Shown here: positions 8,685 to 16,773 of the stretch, piece by piece
Layout: every line of letters begins with the position of its first letter
How positions within the stretch are numbered: position 1 is the first letter of the stretch
Assembly (NCBI GenBank): GCA_031263035.1
Contig: JAISGP010000084.1
Span: forward strand, 1 to 37,918
Direction of reading: 5' to 3'
Length of the DNA: 37,918 bases
Source: Lachnospiraceae bacterium
Lineage (GTDB): Bacteria; Bacillota; Clostridia; Lachnospirales; Lachnospiraceae
Notes under the pieces: generated by a model
Seen by the model: the letters and a program-made list of their open reading frames with translations, nothing else
Told to the model about the DNA's origin: nothing
The model's database searches: none
Translations under genes and position numbers: made by a program

Positions 8685-10118
8685 TTAATTTATTCCATTC
8701 AAATCTTGATACAACCGTTTAGCAAAACTATCAGTCATGCCACATATATAGTCAGTTACTAGTAATAGTCGCAAATAAAGTCTCTCTCCTTCATCTTTCC
8801 CCTTAGAAGCTACTTCATAAGCTCTTTTATAATTTGAAGATATTAGCTTAATCAAACGTTTATCCATATCTGTTTGTTTAGTAATGTCCTCATAATAAAG
8901 TATTGCATTTACAAATTTATCCAGAAGAAAGTTCATCATCACCCCTTCTGCAATTTCCATTTTATAAATAAATTTAGAACAAAATACTTCCTCATAAGCA
9001 AATCTTTTTAAGCTACTTACAATTCCTTCTGCAAATGTTCCCTCAAAAAGATCAGTTTTATATGTGCCTTCCATAATGGCTTTATAATTCTTCGTGAAAC
9101 TATAAGAGGCGCATCTTATCAAGAAACCTTGCACTCGGATAGTGAAATTCTTCACAGCATATTCATCTGGATTTTCTTCATCATTCTTCAATCCACGTTT
9201 GCGAAATTCTTTCAACTCTGTGGCAGGATAAAAAAATGAAGGATGTCCATCTTTTTCTCGTTCACGAATTATGGTTTCGCATTTTTCCATTTCTCTTAAA
9301 ATCATATCATAGGTCAAAAATCCTTTTACAAATGCATCTTCTATATCAGCAGAGCAATACGCTATATCATCTGCGGCTTCAAGAATAAATGTAAGAGGAT
9401 GTCTTAAACCACCAGTTCCGGTTTCTTCCATAATATCATTAAAAACATCTTTATCTGCATAATTATATCCCATTTTTTTAGTTCGGATATCACCAGAATG
9501 TTTATCAACTTCTATAGATGAAACTGGATATTTGATTATGGTATTTAATAGTGCATAGGTTAAATTCATTCCATGCTCGTCTACTAAATAATGCAATTTA
9601 CTAACAAGTCGAAGAGCCTGAGCATTACCTTCAAAATTAAGCAAATCTTCTTTCATTTGCAATGATAGGTATGAAGCTAAATTCTCATCTTTATATTGAA
9701 TTTTACTTAGATTATCCCTAAACCAAGTTCGAATTGCTTCTTCTCCAAAATGTCCAAAGGGAGGATTGCCAATATCATGTATTAAGCCTGCACACTGCAA
9801 AATATGTCCAATATCTTCTTTAGTTTTATTTGTAAAATTATCATCCATATGATACTTTAAAATATCATCACCAATTGTTTCTGCAAGGGAATGTGCAAAT
9901 GAAGAAACTTCCAAAGAGTGGGTAAGTCTTGTTCTAATAAAATCACTTTTATCTAATGGGAAAACTTGGGTTTTATCTTGTAATCGCCTAAAACTGGCAC
10001 TACCAACAATTCTATGATAATCTTTTTCGAATTCGCTTCTTACGTCATACTTTTTATTGGTATTTTTAGTCGAGCTTATTCTGCTACGTTTACTTGAAAG
10101 TAATGTGTTCCATTTCAT
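8685..10118 (-). CDS. dgt: dGTPase-like HD-domain phosphohydrolase
   Basis: A 477-residue cytoplasmic enzyme of the dGTPase family, which splits dNTPs into the nucleoside and triphosphate. The metal-binding HD residues are His67 (in RTRLTHSLEV) and His114-Asp115 (LIHDIGNPPFGHFGEEAI); NFEGNAQALR lies at about 161-170, and a later Asp lies in EAADDIAYC (247-255). These and the length match the family. The frame opens at a TTG at 10139, but the GGAGAG ribosome site lies inside that extension, nine bases before the ATG at 10118, so the ATG is chosen. The upstream gene has its own terminator, so dgt is probably transcribed separately. I did not find a clear promoter. Some family members prefer other dNTPs. 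Confidence 0.9.
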   Translation of the reverse strand: MKWNTLLSSKRSRISSTKNTNKKYDVRSEFEKDYHRIVGSASFRRLQDKTQVFPLDKSDFIRTRLTHSLEVSSFAHSLAETIGDDILKYHMDDNFTNKTKEDIGHILQCAGLIHDIGNPPFGHFGEEAIRTWFRDNLSKIQYKDENLASYLSLQMKEDLLNFEGNAQALRLVSKLHYLVDEHGMNLTYALLNTIIKYPVSSIEVDKHSGDIRTKKMGYNYADKDVFNDIMEETGTGGLRHPLTFILEAADDIAYCSADIEDAFVKGFLTYDMILREMEKCETIIREREKDGHPSFFYPATELKEFRKRGLKNDEENPDEYAVKNFTIRVQGFLIRCASYSFTKNYKAIMEGTYKTDLFEGTFAEGIVSSLKRFAYEEVFCSKFIYKMEIAEGVMMNFLLDKFVNAILYYEDITKQTDMDKRLIKLISSNYKRAYEVASKGKDEGERLYLRLLLVTDYICGMTDSFAKRLYQDLNGIN

Positions 10119-10190
10119 ATAGTATTTCTCTCCGTACAAAATTTAATATTACAAAGTGCAAATGAAATTAATATTAACTTCTTTACTCTG

Positions 10191-10221
10191 AAAAAGCTGC
10201 AACAGTAGAACTGCTACAGCT
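10191..10221 (-). terminator. Rho-independent terminator of the HTH gene
   Basis: Minus strand: a 12-bp stem AGCTGTAGCAGT/ACTGTTGCAGCT (two G-U pairs), a three-base loop, then TTTTT. It starts 13 bases after the stop of the gene at 10234. Confidence 0.88.
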
Positions 10222-10233
10222 AATATTTTAACT

Positions 10234-11220
10234 TTAATCAAGGTATTTCGGTGGCTTATATTCCTTACCAAGAAGTGCTTTTTTCTGCTCTTCTTTTCCA
10301 AGGAATGCCCACTCGGTCATATCCACCCATCCATGAATCATTCTATCATATACTTGTACATATCCAATCTTCTTTTTATGAGTTCGAACACTATTTGATT
10401 CATATTCTCGATTGGTATAAGGATTTAATTCTCCTTTTGATAAATCCTCTCGTTCATCAAACTTGGCACGTTCTAAAATCTCTTTATCTCGAAGTGAAAG
10501 ACTTCCTCTCCTAATATCTATATCCTCAACGTCCTTTTTATCAGCAGTATTTACACTATCTTTAATATCTACTGTATGCTCTTCTTTAGCAATAGATCCG
10601 TCTTGTTCATCATCATACATATGTAAAATCGAACTGTTTTTTTCAGCTTTAGAACCTTGATTAGCTGCAAAAGATTTATCAGTTTTACTTCTCATACGTG
10701 CAAAATAATCTCTAAGTCTTGAAGTAGCTTTCTTTTCAGCTAATTCTGAATCTACAGAACCATCTTTTTCATCATCTGAAACAATCTGATCAATATCCTG
10801 AAGAAGTTCAACAATATCTCCTGAATCATTTTCAATCTCTGTATCACTTGCTGCATATTTAGTTGCAATATCTATAGCATCTCCAACAGTAAGACCACCG
10901 TCGTTCTCATCAAGATTAGATTTATGCCTGCTTCTATTACGTTCAGACTTTTCTTCAATCTTCGAAAGACTACTTTGAAGTGCTTCGTCATCCATATCAA
11001 GGCACTGCAAAATATCAAGACGAAATTCGCAGCCAAGAATACTTGTAATTAAACGCATATCTTTTTCTTGAAAATTATCTCTTGAAAGTCTTTGCGTAAG
11101 ATTTTGACGAGACATCTTTTTACCAGTCGTCTTTTCAATAATCTCTGCCAATTCTTTAATTGTCATATTCTTTCTTTTAAGAACAATCTTGACCTGCTCC
11201 CCGAATGTAATGTCCAGCAT
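10234..11220 (-). CDS. HTH-domain protein of unknown function
   Basis: A 328-residue protein. Residues 5-72 look like a helix-turn-helix of the Xre/Cro type, with the pattern IKELAEIIEKTTGKKMSRQN. The middle (about 80-280) is charged, rich in Asp/Glu/Lys/Ser and probably disordered. A short conserved-looking C-terminal module follows (YVQVYDRMIHGWVDMTEWAF), ending in KPPKYLD. The start is the ATG at 11220, five bases after AGGAGG. The frame opens six codons earlier at a TTG, but the AGGAGG lies in that extension. A palindrome lies in its promoter region, so it may regulate itself, but no target is known. I do not recognise a characterised homologue. Confidence 0.8.
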   Translation of the reverse strand: MLDITFGEQVKIVLKRKNMTIKELAEIIEKTTGKKMSRQNLTQRLSRDNFQEKDMRLITSILGCEFRLDILQCLDMDDEALQSSLSKIEEKSERNRSRHKSNLDENDGGLTVGDAIDIATKYAASDTEIENDSGDIVELLQDIDQIVSDDEKDGSVDSELAEKKATSRLRDYFARMRSKTDKSFAANQGSKAEKNSSILHMYDDEQDGSIAKEEHTVDIKDSVNTADKKDVEDIDIRRGSLSLRDKEILERAKFDEREDLSKGELNPYTNREYESNSVRTHKKKIGYVQVYDRMIHGWVDMTEWAFLGKEEQKKALLGKEYKPPKYLD

Positions 11221-11259
11221 TTCTTCCTCCTGATTCAAACTTTTTCTTCTACGCCATTT

Positions 11260-11290
11260 ATAATATCTAAAATACAGTTTTTACTGTAAA
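11260..11290 (-). promoter_or_regulatory. Possible promoter and operator of the HTH gene
   Basis: Minus strand TTTACA (11285-11290) and TATTAT (11260-11265) with a long 19-base spacer. A palindrome, TACAGT-TTTT-ACTGTA (11273-11288), overlaps the -35 box. A palindrome here, in front of a gene for an HTH protein, suggests autoregulation. The promoter match is only fair. Confidence 0.4.
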
Positions 11291-11421
11291 TTGTTATTTG
11301 ATTAAAATAATTTTGTTAAAGCAAAATCATTAGAACCTTTATGTTATATAATGATAAGCTTGCTTCTCGTAATTTATATTACATTATAATATATATATTT
11401 GCAACAAAATAATTGCTTAAA

Positions 11422-11473
11422 TATTCAACAAATTCCCCATAATTAATCATTTGCACAATCAATTATGGGGAAT
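11422..11473 (-). terminator. Rho-independent terminator of the surface-protein gene
   Basis: A perfect 13-bp stem (ATTCCCCATAATT at 11432-11444, AATTATGGGGAAT at 11461-11473), a 16-base loop, and on the minus strand TTGTTGAAT after it. It lies 27 bases past the stop of the gene at 11500. The remaining gap up to the HTH promoter is AT-rich with nothing evident. Confidence 0.75.
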
Positions 11474-11499
11474 AGTCTTATTAAATTACATTTTTAGAA

Positions 11500-14403
11500 T
11501 TAAATACCTTTTGCAGGTGCTCCTGAGTCTCCAAAATTCCAAGGTGTATAGCTTGCCCAACCGTTATCTACAATTAGTCCTCCCGGAGTGGCTTTATTTG
11601 AACCTTCAGTAGCATATTCAGGCATATGAGTTCTACCTGTTACAACATCTGTTGGAGGATTAGTTATCTGTGTTAAATCAATATTAGCTAAAGTAGATGA
11701 TAACGAACCGCTTGATACAAATGGAAGTCCTCCATTTGCAGAATTACCGGCTGTTCTTACATTCGTAATAGGATTAATAAATTCTCCAGTATCGGGATCA
11801 ATATATTTGGCTTCAACCATGTATGTAAAGTTTCCAAAATGCTGCCAATTATCTCTTATTTGATCTTCTACAAAGGCAATTGAATATGTTCTATCTTGAA
11901 TTTGATGGTTGTTAATATTTATGCAATTTAGGAATTTACCTTGTCCTAAACCTATACCTGCACTTTGAAGATTATCAAAGGTAATATACTCCGTTTCATC
12001 AAGGCTATAACAATTTTCATATTTGTATGCACCGAAGAATGTTCCCACAGTTTCCATACCTGAAACCTTAGGCATGTCCTCAACTACATCTAGACTATAG
12101 CATCCAGAATATTTTCTAACTGCACAATTATCTTTAACTACCTTAACATGATTAATTGGCGTTATATCTTCCGGTTGCTCAAGAGAAATACATCCCATAT
12201 ATTTAGCACGTTCGAAGTTGTTGCCAAGGACTTCCACATTTTCGATTATATCTATCTTTTCTGCTTCTACGATAGATTTGCAATTCATATACTTAGCCCA
12301 TTCGAAATTATCTCCTATAACCATGCCATCTTTAGCAGAAAGGACACCAATATTTTCTACACTAGTTATATTTTCACAATTTGCAAATTTAAATGCTTGG
12401 AAATTATCTCCAATATTAATAACTCTTGTTAAGGAATCAATACCTACCGTTACTTTTATATTATTGCAAAAGGCATATTTGCCCATCTGGAAATCTTTAC
12501 CAATGGTGGTAACATCAAGCATTCCTTCAACATCTTCAATATTAGTTAGATTAACACAGCCGAAATATTTATACTGTTCGAAATAATTTCCGATGGTATT
12601 ACCAATCATCTCTTCATAAGGAAGGAGCATATTTGCAGTGGCAAGTACATCCACCTTAACTAAAGAATTTTGACCAACATACTTAGCCGGCTCAATATTA
12701 TACTCTAAAGTGTCTGGATTGGTCAGATAATGAGGATCTATCTCATATTTCATATCATCAGGATCAGCTGTATCCTCATCCGGTACATGATTTAAGACTT
12801 CATGACCTACTGAATAGTAACCGATAGCTCTTCCCCAACCATCATCATTTTCATTGGCTTGTTTAAATTCGATTTTATTAACTGCATTAAGTTTTAGAGG
12901 GCTTGTATCTGCTTCTGTAATCTCTATTGGATTTCCTTCATCATCAAGTCTAGGAGTAGTCGCACTCGATGGAGTAACTGTAAAGTCCTTAGTATCATCG
13001 TTATAAGTTACAGTTCTATCCCTATCAACAGAAGTTCCTGTCTCTGGATCTGTCTTTAATGTAACCATAACTCCAGATTTTACTCCGTCTGCATTAGAAG
13101 TGGCTTCTGCATCAGCCGTATCAAAATATTCTGAAGCTTCCTTATAGGCTGCTGCATAACCCATAAATCTTCCATCTGGATGATCCTTAGTCTTATATAA
13201 CTTATCATTTACATAAATATATACGTCATAATTCCCTCGAACATTATCGCCTGCATCTTGATCTATATCTATATCTGTATAGCCATCTTGATTCTTATCT
13301 ATGTTAGTATCTACTTCTCCATCTCCATCTAAATCTTCCATAAAATCATCACTACTTTGTTTCATAGAAACTGGAATTTCAAATGTAGGATTAGCATCCG
13401 TAGGTTTAACATACCAAATCATGCGTCCTTTGGTCATCTCTAAGTTATAGTTGGTAATATTTTTATCTGTAATATCAACCTGATTAGACATACTTTCTTT
13501 TATTGCATAAGGTGCGTAGGTGGCTCGAATTGCATAATTATCCCCTGGTTTTATTCCACGAAGAACATAATATCCATCGCTATCAGCAATTGCAGAAATA
13601 TTATCTGCCAGTCTATGTCCATCTTGAAGTAGTTCTACCAATGCAGGTACTGGTTTTGACTTAGTAGTAGCATTATAATCATCATCTGCAGTTATAACAC
13701 CAGAAATGGTATAAGTATCATCTATAGGATTAGTAGGTATAGGAATATTATTTTTCTTGGTAGAATAAGTAGTTTTTAAAGTTACATTTGCATTCTTCGT
13801 ACCAAGTTTAATAGGTCTGTCTATTGTAATAGAAAAATTACTCTGACCTGCTGCTGCAATCTCCGCAGCTTTTACTTTAATACCAGAGCCAAAAACTCCT
13901 ACCATAGAAATGCATAATAAAAGAGATAAAAACTTACTAGCTTTCTTTCGCCTAATTAATGCTGCAATGATAATTAATGAAGCTAAAACTCCCAATGCTA
14001 AGGGAAGTATGTTATTATTATCCCCTGTTTTCGTACTTACATCAGAAATAACTGTAACATCTGTGCTTTCCGTAGCTTTAACTGCAAGAGTAAAAGAAGT
14101 TGTCTTTTTAGCTCCTAGCTCATCTTTAAAATCACTGGTTTTTCCTGACACAACTTTTAATGATTTAGGGAGAACTAAATTACTCTGAACATTATATAAA
14201 GTCTTACTTGAAACATTCTTAACTGTTCCAATAATCTTAGTCTCTTCTCCTGCTTTTAATGTAGTTTTAGCTATACTTAGATTGAGCGTAACTCTACTGT
14301 CTGTCTTGCTTGCTGCTAAAGCTTTATTTGGGATAAGCATCATTAATAAAGCTATACAAATAATTATTATAAAAACTTTCTTTCTTCTTAAAACATTTGC
14401 CAT
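11500..14403 (-). CDS. Large exported surface protein with 30-residue repeats; apparent fusion of two secreted proteins
   Basis: A 967-residue surface protein; numbers here count from the ATG at 14403. A signal peptide occupies 1-31 (basic start, long Ile/Leu core, ALAA). A beta-rich domain resembling DUF11/CARDB follows. At about 125-155 come KTGD, a hydrophobic helix and RRKK, which looks like a sorting tail without its LP. Straight after is a second signal-like helix ending KVKAA (157-180). A CnaB/carboxypeptidase-regulatory-like domain (about 230-325) and Asp-rich Ca2+-binding-like loops (DLDGDGEVD, DKNQDGYTD; about 357-383) come next. Eight 30-residue repeats with GxxFxxxKYxxC fill 604-834. 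No anchor is seen at the C-terminus. The ATG at 14403 has GGGGG five bases upstream; an ATG four codons earlier lacks one. Function unknown; adhesion is only a guess. Confidence 0.8.
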   Translation of the reverse strand: MANVLRRKKVFIIIICIALLMMLIPNKALAASKTDSRVTLNLSIAKTTLKAGEETKIIGTVKNVSSKTLYNVQSNLVLPKSLKVVSGKTSDFKDELGAKKTTSFTLAVKATESTDVTVISDVSTKTGDNNNILPLALGVLASLIIIAALIRRKKASKFLSLLLCISMVGVFGSGIKVKAAEIAAAGQSNFSITIDRPIKLGTKNANVTLKTTYSTKKNNIPIPTNPIDDTYTISGVITADDDYNATTKSKPVPALVELLQDGHRLADNISAIADSDGYYVLRGIKPGDNYAIRATYAPYAIKESMSNQVDITDKNITNYNLEMTKGRMIWYVKPTDANPTFEIPVSMKQSSDDFMEDLDGDGEVDTNIDKNQDGYTDIDIDQDAGDNVRGNYDVYIYVNDKLYKTKDHPDGRFMGYAAAYKEASEYFDTADAEATSNADGVKSGVMVTLKTDPETGTSVDRDRTVTYNDDTKDFTVTPSSATTPRLDDEGNPIEITEADTSPLKLNAVNKIEFKQANENDDGWGRAIGYYSVGHEVLNHVPDEDTADPDDMKYEIDPHYLTNPDTLEYNIEPAKYVGQNSLVKVDVLATANMLLPYEEMIGNTIGNYFEQYKYFGCVNLTNIEDVEGMLDVTTIGKDFQMGKYAFCNNIKVTVGIDSLTRVINIGDNFQAFKFANCENITSVENIGVLSAKDGMVIGDNFEWAKYMNCKSIVEAEKIDIIENVEVLGNNFERAKYMGCISLEQPEDITPINHVKVVKDNCAVRKYSGCYSLDVVEDMPKVSGMETVGTFFGAYKYENCYSLDETEYITFDNLQSAGIGLGQGKFLNCININNHQIQDRTYSIAFVEDQIRDNWQHFGNFTYMVEAKYIDPDTGEFINPITNVRTAGNSANGGLPFVSSGSLSSTLANIDLTQITNPPTDVVTGRTHMPEYATEGSNKATPGGLIVDNGWASYTPWNFGDSGAPAKGI
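11902..12594 (-). repeat. Eight ~90-bp protein repeats in the surface-protein gene
   Basis: In-frame repeats of 30 codons (one of 32, one of 29, the last truncated) with consensus (I/V)G(D/N)NFxxxKYxNCxSLxxxED. Glycine, the aromatic pair and a single Cys at position 13 are the most constant. DNA identity between units is low, so the repeat is old and held by protein selection. The pattern recalls leucine-rich BspA-like surface repeats but is shorter on Leu. Confidence 0.85.
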
Positions 14404-14571
14404 ATGAACCCCCATAGGAATCCAGCTTAATTAGTAAATTAAAGAAATCATACTATTATTAAGGCTTCTACAGAGTTGAAATTTATATCTCTAGCCGGAT
14501 TTGTTTAGTTAAATTAATATACGATAAATTCGCCTGTTATTTCTTTGCTATTTCTTTCGTTATTTTTTTAA

Positions 14572-14600
14572 AGTATATCATTTCAATAAACAAATCACAA
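14572..14600 (-). promoter_or_regulatory. Promoter of the surface-protein gene
   Basis: Minus strand TTGTGA (14595-14600), 17-base spacer, TATACT (14572-14577). Transcription from here would give a 5' leader of about 160 bases, long enough for leader control, but I recognise no known riboswitch in it. Confidence 0.5.
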
Positions 14601-14714
14601 GAGTTTCATGAAAAACTATACAATTTTGTACAATTTTATTCACAATTATCTTTTAAAAACAAATTATCCTATAATCATGTTTTATTTAAGTTATTTTAAA
14701 ACTCTATTTTTATA

Positions 14715-14763
14715 CAAAAATATGCCCTATATATAAACCTAATTAATGGCTTACATATAAGGC
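14715..14763 (-). terminator. Rho-independent terminator of rmuC
   Basis: Minus strand: a 16-bp stem pairing 748-763 with 724-739 of this kilobase (GCCTTATATGTAAGCC with GGTTTATATATAGGGC, three G-U pairs), an eight-base loop, then ATATTTTTG. It lies about 50 bases after the rmuC stop. Confidence 0.75.
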
Positions 14764-14811
14764 TTTAAATTTTTTGTGCTTTCTACATCAATACTATTAT
14801 ATATATTTATT

Positions 14812-16326
14812 CTATTCTTCCGCTTCTTCATCTATAAGATATTCGTCTTTATCTTCATATATATCATCCTCTGGAAGTGCTTCAACATCTCGAAGTTTAC
14901 GCTGAATAGCTCTAGTTCTGACTCCAGTTTTATCTAATTCTTGTCCAGCCAACACAATCTTACGTTTTGCCTTTTCAATTGCTTCACCGAATTTATTGAA
15001 TTCAGTTTTAACACTACCTAATACTTCCCAAATTTCACTGGTACGTTTTTCAACTGCAAGGCTTTTAAATCCCATTTGCAATGAATTTAAGAAAGCAGCT
15101 ATAGTAGTTGGTCCTGTAATTGTAACCTTGTAATCTCTACCAATACCTTCAAGTAAACCAGGAATACGAAGAACTTCCGCATATAAACTTTCAAAAGGAA
15201 GGAACATAATTCCAAAATCTGTGGTGTGAGGTGGGTCGATATATTTAGTTGAAATATCATTTGCAAATTTTTTAATCTTAGTTTCTAGGGATTTGCGATT
15301 AGTATTAATGCCTTCTATATCAGAGGCTTCATAAGCCTCCATAAGTCTACTATAATCTTCCGTTGGGAATTTGGCATCTATTGGAAGGTATATAAACTTA
15401 TCATTTGATTCCTTACTTGGGATTTTAATTGCAAATTCTACTAAATCGTTACTTCCTTCTTTGGTTTTAACATTCTTCTCATACTGATTCGGAGTTAGAA
15501 TATCATCCAAAATACCTTCCAACTGAATTTCCCCGAAAACTCCCTTGCTTTTAACATTGCTTAAAATAGTCTTTAAATCTCCAACCCCTTGAGCAATACC
15601 TTGCATCTCTACAAGTCCCTTTTGAACCTTTTCAAGATTATCTCCAACAAGTTTAAAAGACTGAGAAATACGCTTTTCCAATGTTTCTTGTAGTTTTTCA
15701 TCAACAGTACGACGCATCTCCTCTAACTTGGCTTCGTTACCTGTCTGAATATCTTTAAGACGATCATCAACAACCTTTTGATTTTCCATAAGTCGTTTAT
15801 TAACAGTCTCAGTGTTTTCCTTTAACTTATTCTCAACAAGGTCTCTGTTCTCTTTAAGGCCTGTCTCTATTGTTTCACGGTTTTCTTTAAGGCGATTATC
15901 TATCGTTTCTCTATTTTGATTTAATTTTTCTTCAACTAATTCTTTACTTTCCTTTAAACCACTTTCAATAGTCGTTCTATTTTCTTTTAGACGGCTATCT
16001 ATTAAATCTCTACTTTCATTTTGCTTTTTATCTATAAGGTCTCTGGTTTTATTAGATTGCTCTAAGTTCTCATTTCGGAAAAGATTTATAGATTTAGAAA
16101 GCTCTTCCCTGTTTTCCTTAAAATTCTCACGGCTTTCATCTCTATATCTTGAGAATTCATCTCTAATTAAATTTTCATACCTATCTAATCTCTTTTCAAA
16201 GCTTGATAATGCTTCATTTATTGCACTTATCTCTTTATTATCGTCGTTTCCTCTTCCTTGTTTTAAAATAATTATTACAAGTAAAGCCACCACAATAACA
16301 ATTCCACTTAAAATAATCGTTTCCAT
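14812..16326 (-). CDS. rmuC: RmuC-family DNA recombination protein
   Basis: A 504-residue member of the RmuC family, linked in Escherichia coli to limiting recombination at inverted repeats and predicted to have a nuclease-like core. An N-terminal membrane helix spans 3-21. A long coiled coil (about 30-245) contains ten 11-residue repeats at 103-212. The RmuC domain (about 255-460) begins KGVFGEIQLEGILDDIL and holds LPIDAKFPTEDY, FLPFESLYAEVLR and ITGPTTIAAFLNSLQ, all typical. The C-terminus is acidic. The ATG at 16326 has GGAG six bases upstream. It has its own terminator and a likely promoter at 16368-16396. The coiled coil is more regular than I would expect from the family. Confidence 0.93.
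   Translation of the reverse strand: METIILSGIVIVVALLVIIILKQGRGNDDNKEISAINEALSSFEKRLDRYENLIRDEFSRYRDESRENFKENREELSKSINLFRNENLEQSNKTRDLIDKKQNESRDLIDSRLKENRTTIESGLKESKELVEEKLNQNRETIDNRLKENRETIETGLKENRDLVENKLKENTETVNKRLMENQKVVDDRLKDIQTGNEAKLEEMRRTVDEKLQETLEKRISQSFKLVGDNLEKVQKGLVEMQGIAQGVGDLKTILSNVKSKGVFGEIQLEGILDDILTPNQYEKNVKTKEGSNDLVEFAIKIPSKESNDKFIYLPIDAKFPTEDYSRLMEAYEASDIEGINTNRKSLETKIKKFANDISTKYIDPPHTTDFGIMFLPFESLYAEVLRIPGLLEGIGRDYKVTITGPTTIAAFLNSLQMGFKSLAVEKRTSEIWEVLGSVKTEFNKFGEAIEKAKRKIVLAGQELDKTGVRTRAIQRKLRDVEALPEDDIYEDKDEYLIDEEAEE
15691..16020 (-). repeat. Ten 33-bp hendecad repeats in rmuC
   Basis: Codons 103-212 form ten consecutive 11-residue units with consensus KENRETI(D/E)xxL, e.g. 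KENRETIETGL and KENRDLVENKL. Hendecads give a slightly right-handed or straight coiled coil. The DNA units are similar enough for slippage to change copy number in frame. Confidence 0.92.
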
Positions 16327-16367
16327 AATTTACTCCATTCATGTTTTTAATCTATCTCCATAATATC

Positions 16368-16396
16368 ATTATACTGGTCCAACAACAATACAATAA
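16368..16396 (-). promoter_or_regulatory. Possible rmuC promoter
   Basis: Minus strand: a perfect TATAAT at 16368-16373 preceded, after 17 bases, by TTATTG (16391-16396), a weak -35. The leader would be about 35 bases, which fits the start at 16326. Confidence 0.45.
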
Positions 16397-16566
16397 TTTC
16401 TAACTATTCCATAAAACAATCTGATCACTTTTTTTGCATGTTTAAGTATCCCACAACTATGGTTCAATGTAAAATGTGAACTTATTATACAATTTGTTAA
16501 TAATTTTAAGAATTACATCCTTTTTGCTGTTTATTAAATATTAATATAAACTTACTGTTTTCTTAA

Positions 16567-16595
16567 TTGCTATTTTTACTTACAAGCCTTAGAAT
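16567..16595 (+). promoter_or_regulatory. Promoter of candidate small RNA
   Basis: Plus strand TTGCTA (16567-16572), 17-base spacer, TAGAAT (16590-16595). It is the only convincing plus-strand promoter I found in the window. Its predicted start point, six or seven bases on, coincides with the first base of a hairpin. Confidence 0.6.
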
Positions 16596-16600
16596 AGCAT

Positions 16601-16692
16601 ATGTAGAAACCCGTGTTTCTACACCCCTTATTAATTATTTATACTCCCCTCAAACCCCATCGAGTCACCCCCCGATGGGGTTTACTTTTTTG
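16601..16692 (+). ncRNA. Candidate C-rich small RNA, about 90 nt
   Basis: The predicted transcript has a 5' hairpin (16602-16610 with 16615-16623, nine pairs, loop CCGT) and an unstructured linker with two C tracts (CACCCCTTA and CTCCCCTC). It ends in a terminator hairpin whose ten-base loop is AGTCACCCCC. There is no open reading frame of note. C-rich single-stranded tracts next to a terminator are typical of Firmicutes small RNAs that pair with Shine-Dalgarno sequences. The family is not one I can name. It lies between rmuC and the AbiE pair, on the opposite strand to both. What else it could be: a leftover terminator of a lost plus-strand gene. Confidence 0.55.
16652..16691 (+). terminator. 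Rho-independent terminator on the plus strand
   Basis: A perfect 11-bp stem AAACCCCATCG/CGATGGGGTTT (16652-16662 with 16673-16683), then ACTTTTTTG. On the minus strand no T run follows the stem, so it works for plus-strand transcripts only, although no plus-strand protein gene lies upstream. It is the 3' end of the candidate small RNA. Confidence 0.85.
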
Positions 16693-16705
16693 TTACTAAT
16701 TTCTT

Positions 16706-16750
16706 GATAGTTTTTGCTAACAAACTATGATTATGTTAGTATATACTTTC
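16706..16750. promoter_or_regulatory. Downstream copy of the AbiE operator palindrome
   Basis: GATAGTTTTTGCTAAC (16706-16721), 13 bases, then GTTAGTATATACTTTC (16735-16750). The same 16-13-16 layout and nearly the same arms form the palindrome in the AbiE promoter at 18332-18376. This copy lies 24 bases after the toxin stop codon, in inverted orientation relative to the promoter copy, and has no -35 box next to it. Confidence 0.65.
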
Positions 16751-16773
16751 ATAAAACTTCTAAAATTATGATC

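Noticed and set aside
12148..12586. Plus-strand frames of 94 and 122 codons
   Set aside because: They mirror the repeat part of the surface-protein gene; no promoter or ribosome site.
14404..14565. A riboswitch in the long leader of the surface-protein gene
   Set aside because: I checked for cyclic di-GMP and other known motifs and saw none; only the length is suggestive.
16706..16750. Terminator for the AbiE operon
   Set aside because: The palindrome can form a stem, but no T run follows it on the minus strand, and its sequence is that of the operator.
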